A DNA stretch of 6,809 nucleotides, from the NCBI GenBank assembly GCA_002431845.1, contig DJEH01000103.1:8573-15381 (forward strand), read 5' to 3'. Within the stretch, counting starts at the first letter, position 1, and each line of letters opens with the position of its first letter. The notes beneath the pieces are model-generated. The model had not been told where the DNA came from. It saw only the letters and a list, made by a program, of their open reading frames with translations, and did no database searches. This DNA comes from Prevotellaceae bacterium UBA5903 (GTDB lineage: Bacteria > Bacteroidota > Bacteroidia > Bacteroidales > Bacteroidaceae). Made by a program: the position numbers and the translations under genes. Shown one piece after another: positions 5,999 through 6,809 of this stretch.

Positions 5999-6038
5999 GT
6001 GGTTTAGTGCAACGTTTGCTGCGTTGCTGCTTTACCAC
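5999..6038 (+). promoter_or_regulatory. Hairpin at the 5' end of the pckA mRNA leader
   Basis: GTGGT (5999-6003) pairs with ACCAC (6034-6038). After a TT/TT internal loop, AGT pairs with GCT with one G-U, and after a bulged T, GCAACG (6009-6014) pairs with CGTTGC (6022-6027) around a 7-nt loop: 14 pairs in all. It is followed by about 45 nt of unstructured A/T-rich leader up to the ATG. There is no U run, so it is not a terminator. Likely roles are mRNA stabilisation or a protein- or ligand-responsive leader element; this is inference. Confidence 0.55.
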
Positions 6039-6084
6039 CACTTATTTTAAGTAATCCATTTATATTATTAATTAATAAATCATT

Positions 6085-6809
6085 ATGGCAACATTAGATT
6101 TAACCAAGTACGGTATTACTGGTGTAACTGAGATCGTACACAACCCTTCTTACGAACAACTTTTCGAGGAAGAAACCAAGGCTGGTCTCGAAGGCTATGA
6201 AAAGGGTCAAGTAACTGAACTCGGCGCCGTTAACGTTATGACTGGTATCTACACAGGTCGTTCTCCTAAGGATAAGTTCATCGTAATGGACGAGAACTCA
6301 AAGGACACTGTGTGGTGGAACACTCCTGAATATCCTAACGACAACAAACCTGCATCACAAGAGGCATGGGCTGCTGTTAAGGAAATTGCTAAGAAGGAGC
6401 TCTCTAACAAGCGTCTCTTCGTTGTCGATGGTTTCTGCGGTGCCAACAAGGAAACTCGTATGGCTGTCCGCTTCATCGTAGAGGTAGCATGGCAAGCACA
6501 CTTCGTGACTAACATGTTTATCCGTCCTACAGCTGAAGAACTTGAAACTTTCGAACCTAACTTCATCGTATACAACGCATCTAAGGCTAAGGTTACAAAC
6601 TACAAAGAACTTGGTTTGAACTCAGAAACTGCTGTTGTATTCAACATCACAAGCCGTGAGCAAGTTATCATCAACACTTGGTATGGTGGTGAAATGAAGA
6701 AGGGTATGTTCTCAATGATGAACTACTACAATCCTCTTCGTGGCATCGCTTCTATGCACTGCTCTGCTAATACCAACATGGACGAAACTAGCTCAGCTAT
6801 CTTCTTCGG
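6085..6809 (+). CDS. pckA: Phosphoenolpyruvate carboxykinase, ATP-dependent (5' part, truncated by the window edge)
   Basis: 241 codons are present before the right edge; the full enzyme is normally about 535-540 residues. The enzyme interconverts oxaloacetate + ATP and PEP + CO2 + ADP in the cytosol. Key motifs are TGRSPKDKF (57-65), where Arg59 corresponds to substrate-binding Arg65 of E. coli PckA; NTWYGGEMKKGMF (197-209), where Tyr200 and Lys206 match Tyr207 and the metal-binding Lys213; and SMHCSAN (223-229), where His225 matches metal ligand His232. The sequence ends at AIFF, exactly where the P-loop (GLSGTGKT type) should begin, so the ATP-binding half lies outside. In anaerobic Bacteroidales the enzyme usually runs in the carboxylating direction, fixing CO2 and making ATP towards succinate and propionate. 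Codon choice is strongly biased (CGT arginine, AAC, ATC, GGT), as expected of a highly expressed gene. The ATG at 6085 follows an A/T-rich leader without Shine-Dalgarno and gives the family's N-terminus. Confidence 0.97.
   Translation, partial: MATLDLTKYGITGVTEIVHNPSYEQLFEEETKAGLEGYEKGQVTELGAVNVMTGIYTGRSPKDKFIVMDENSKDTVWWNTPEYPNDNKPASQEAWAAVKEIAKKELSNKRLFVVDGFCGANKETRMAVRFIVEVAWQAHFVTNMFIRPTAEELETFEPNFIVYNASKAKVTNYKELGLNSETAVVFNITSREQVIINTWYGGEMKKGMFSMMNYYNPLRGIASMHCSANTNMDETSSAIFF

Larger units (their letters stand above)
5675..6084. other. Divergent regulatory region between the transporter gene and pckA
   Basis: This 410-bp A/T-rich stretch has no coding frame of note. It carries the transporter promoter (5794-5765, minus) with a leader of about 85 nt, and the pckA promoter (5967-5996, plus) with a leader of about 84 nt. 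The 170 bp between them have no promoter-like box. They contain a perfect dyad TAAGTT/AACTTA with an 11-nt spacer (5881-5903) and a weak A/T hairpin nearby, either of which could be a regulator site or chance. Confidence 0.7.

Noticed and set aside
6249..6575. Open frame of 108 codons on the minus strand opposite pckA
   Set aside because: It is antisense to a conserved part of pckA, and the strong codon bias of pckA tends to create such antisense openings.

Overview
The window looks like a chromosomal segment of a Bacteroidales bacterium, most likely Prevotella or a close relative. Three things support this. Motifs matching the Bacteroidetes -7 promoter consensus (TAnnTTTG) lie upstream of every complete gene, of the ATP-type PEP carboxykinase gene and of the riboswitch. 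Start codons are preceded by A/T-rich leaders without clear Shine-Dalgarno sequences. The gene repertoire also fits: a YfhO-family membrane protein, a YidE/AspT-type transporter, and a strongly codon-biased pckA. The genus is an inference; no rRNA gene is present.

Layout from left to right. Positions 1-48 (minus strand) hold the first 16 codons of a gene that runs off the left edge, with a signal-peptide-like start. Positions 49-400 hold its leader, read on the minus strand: a Bacteroidetes-type promoter, a cobalamin (B12) riboswitch with a clear B12 box, possible expression-platform hairpins, and a long hairpin that overlaps the start of the reading frame. An intrinsic terminator at 415-470 closes the next gene. 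That gene, 503-3115 (minus), encodes an 870-residue YfhO-family polytopic membrane protein. A divergent intergenic region follows, with one minus-strand and two tandem plus-strand promoter candidates. Positions 3299-3925 (plus) encode an unrecognised 208-residue protein with an N-terminal membrane helix and a regular heptad coiled coil; its codon use is AT-rich, unlike its neighbours. A perfect 21-bp inverted repeat (3929-3999) is a bidirectional terminator between this gene and the convergent 4016-5674 (minus), a 552-residue YidE/AspT-family transporter with two central RCK_C (TrkA-C) domains. A 410-bp divergent regulatory region separates it from pckA (6085 to the right edge, plus). pckA is cut at residue 241, where the P-loop would begin, and its predicted mRNA starts with a stable hairpin.

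How the parts may relate. Each gene appears to be its own transcription unit, so there is no operon to interpret. PEP carboxykinase in anaerobic Bacteroidales usually carboxylates PEP to oxaloacetate on the way to succinate and propionate, and the propionate branch uses B12-dependent methylmalonyl-CoA mutase. The neighbouring B12 riboswitch and a transporter of the aspartate/alanine-exchanger superfamily therefore fit a central-metabolism neighbourhood, but no functional coupling is shown by the sequence. I see no mobile element, CRISPR array, tRNA or rRNA. The most informative observations are the B12 riboswitch with its unusual downstream hairpins, the uncharacterised coiled-coil membrane protein, and the 5'-end hairpin of pckA.
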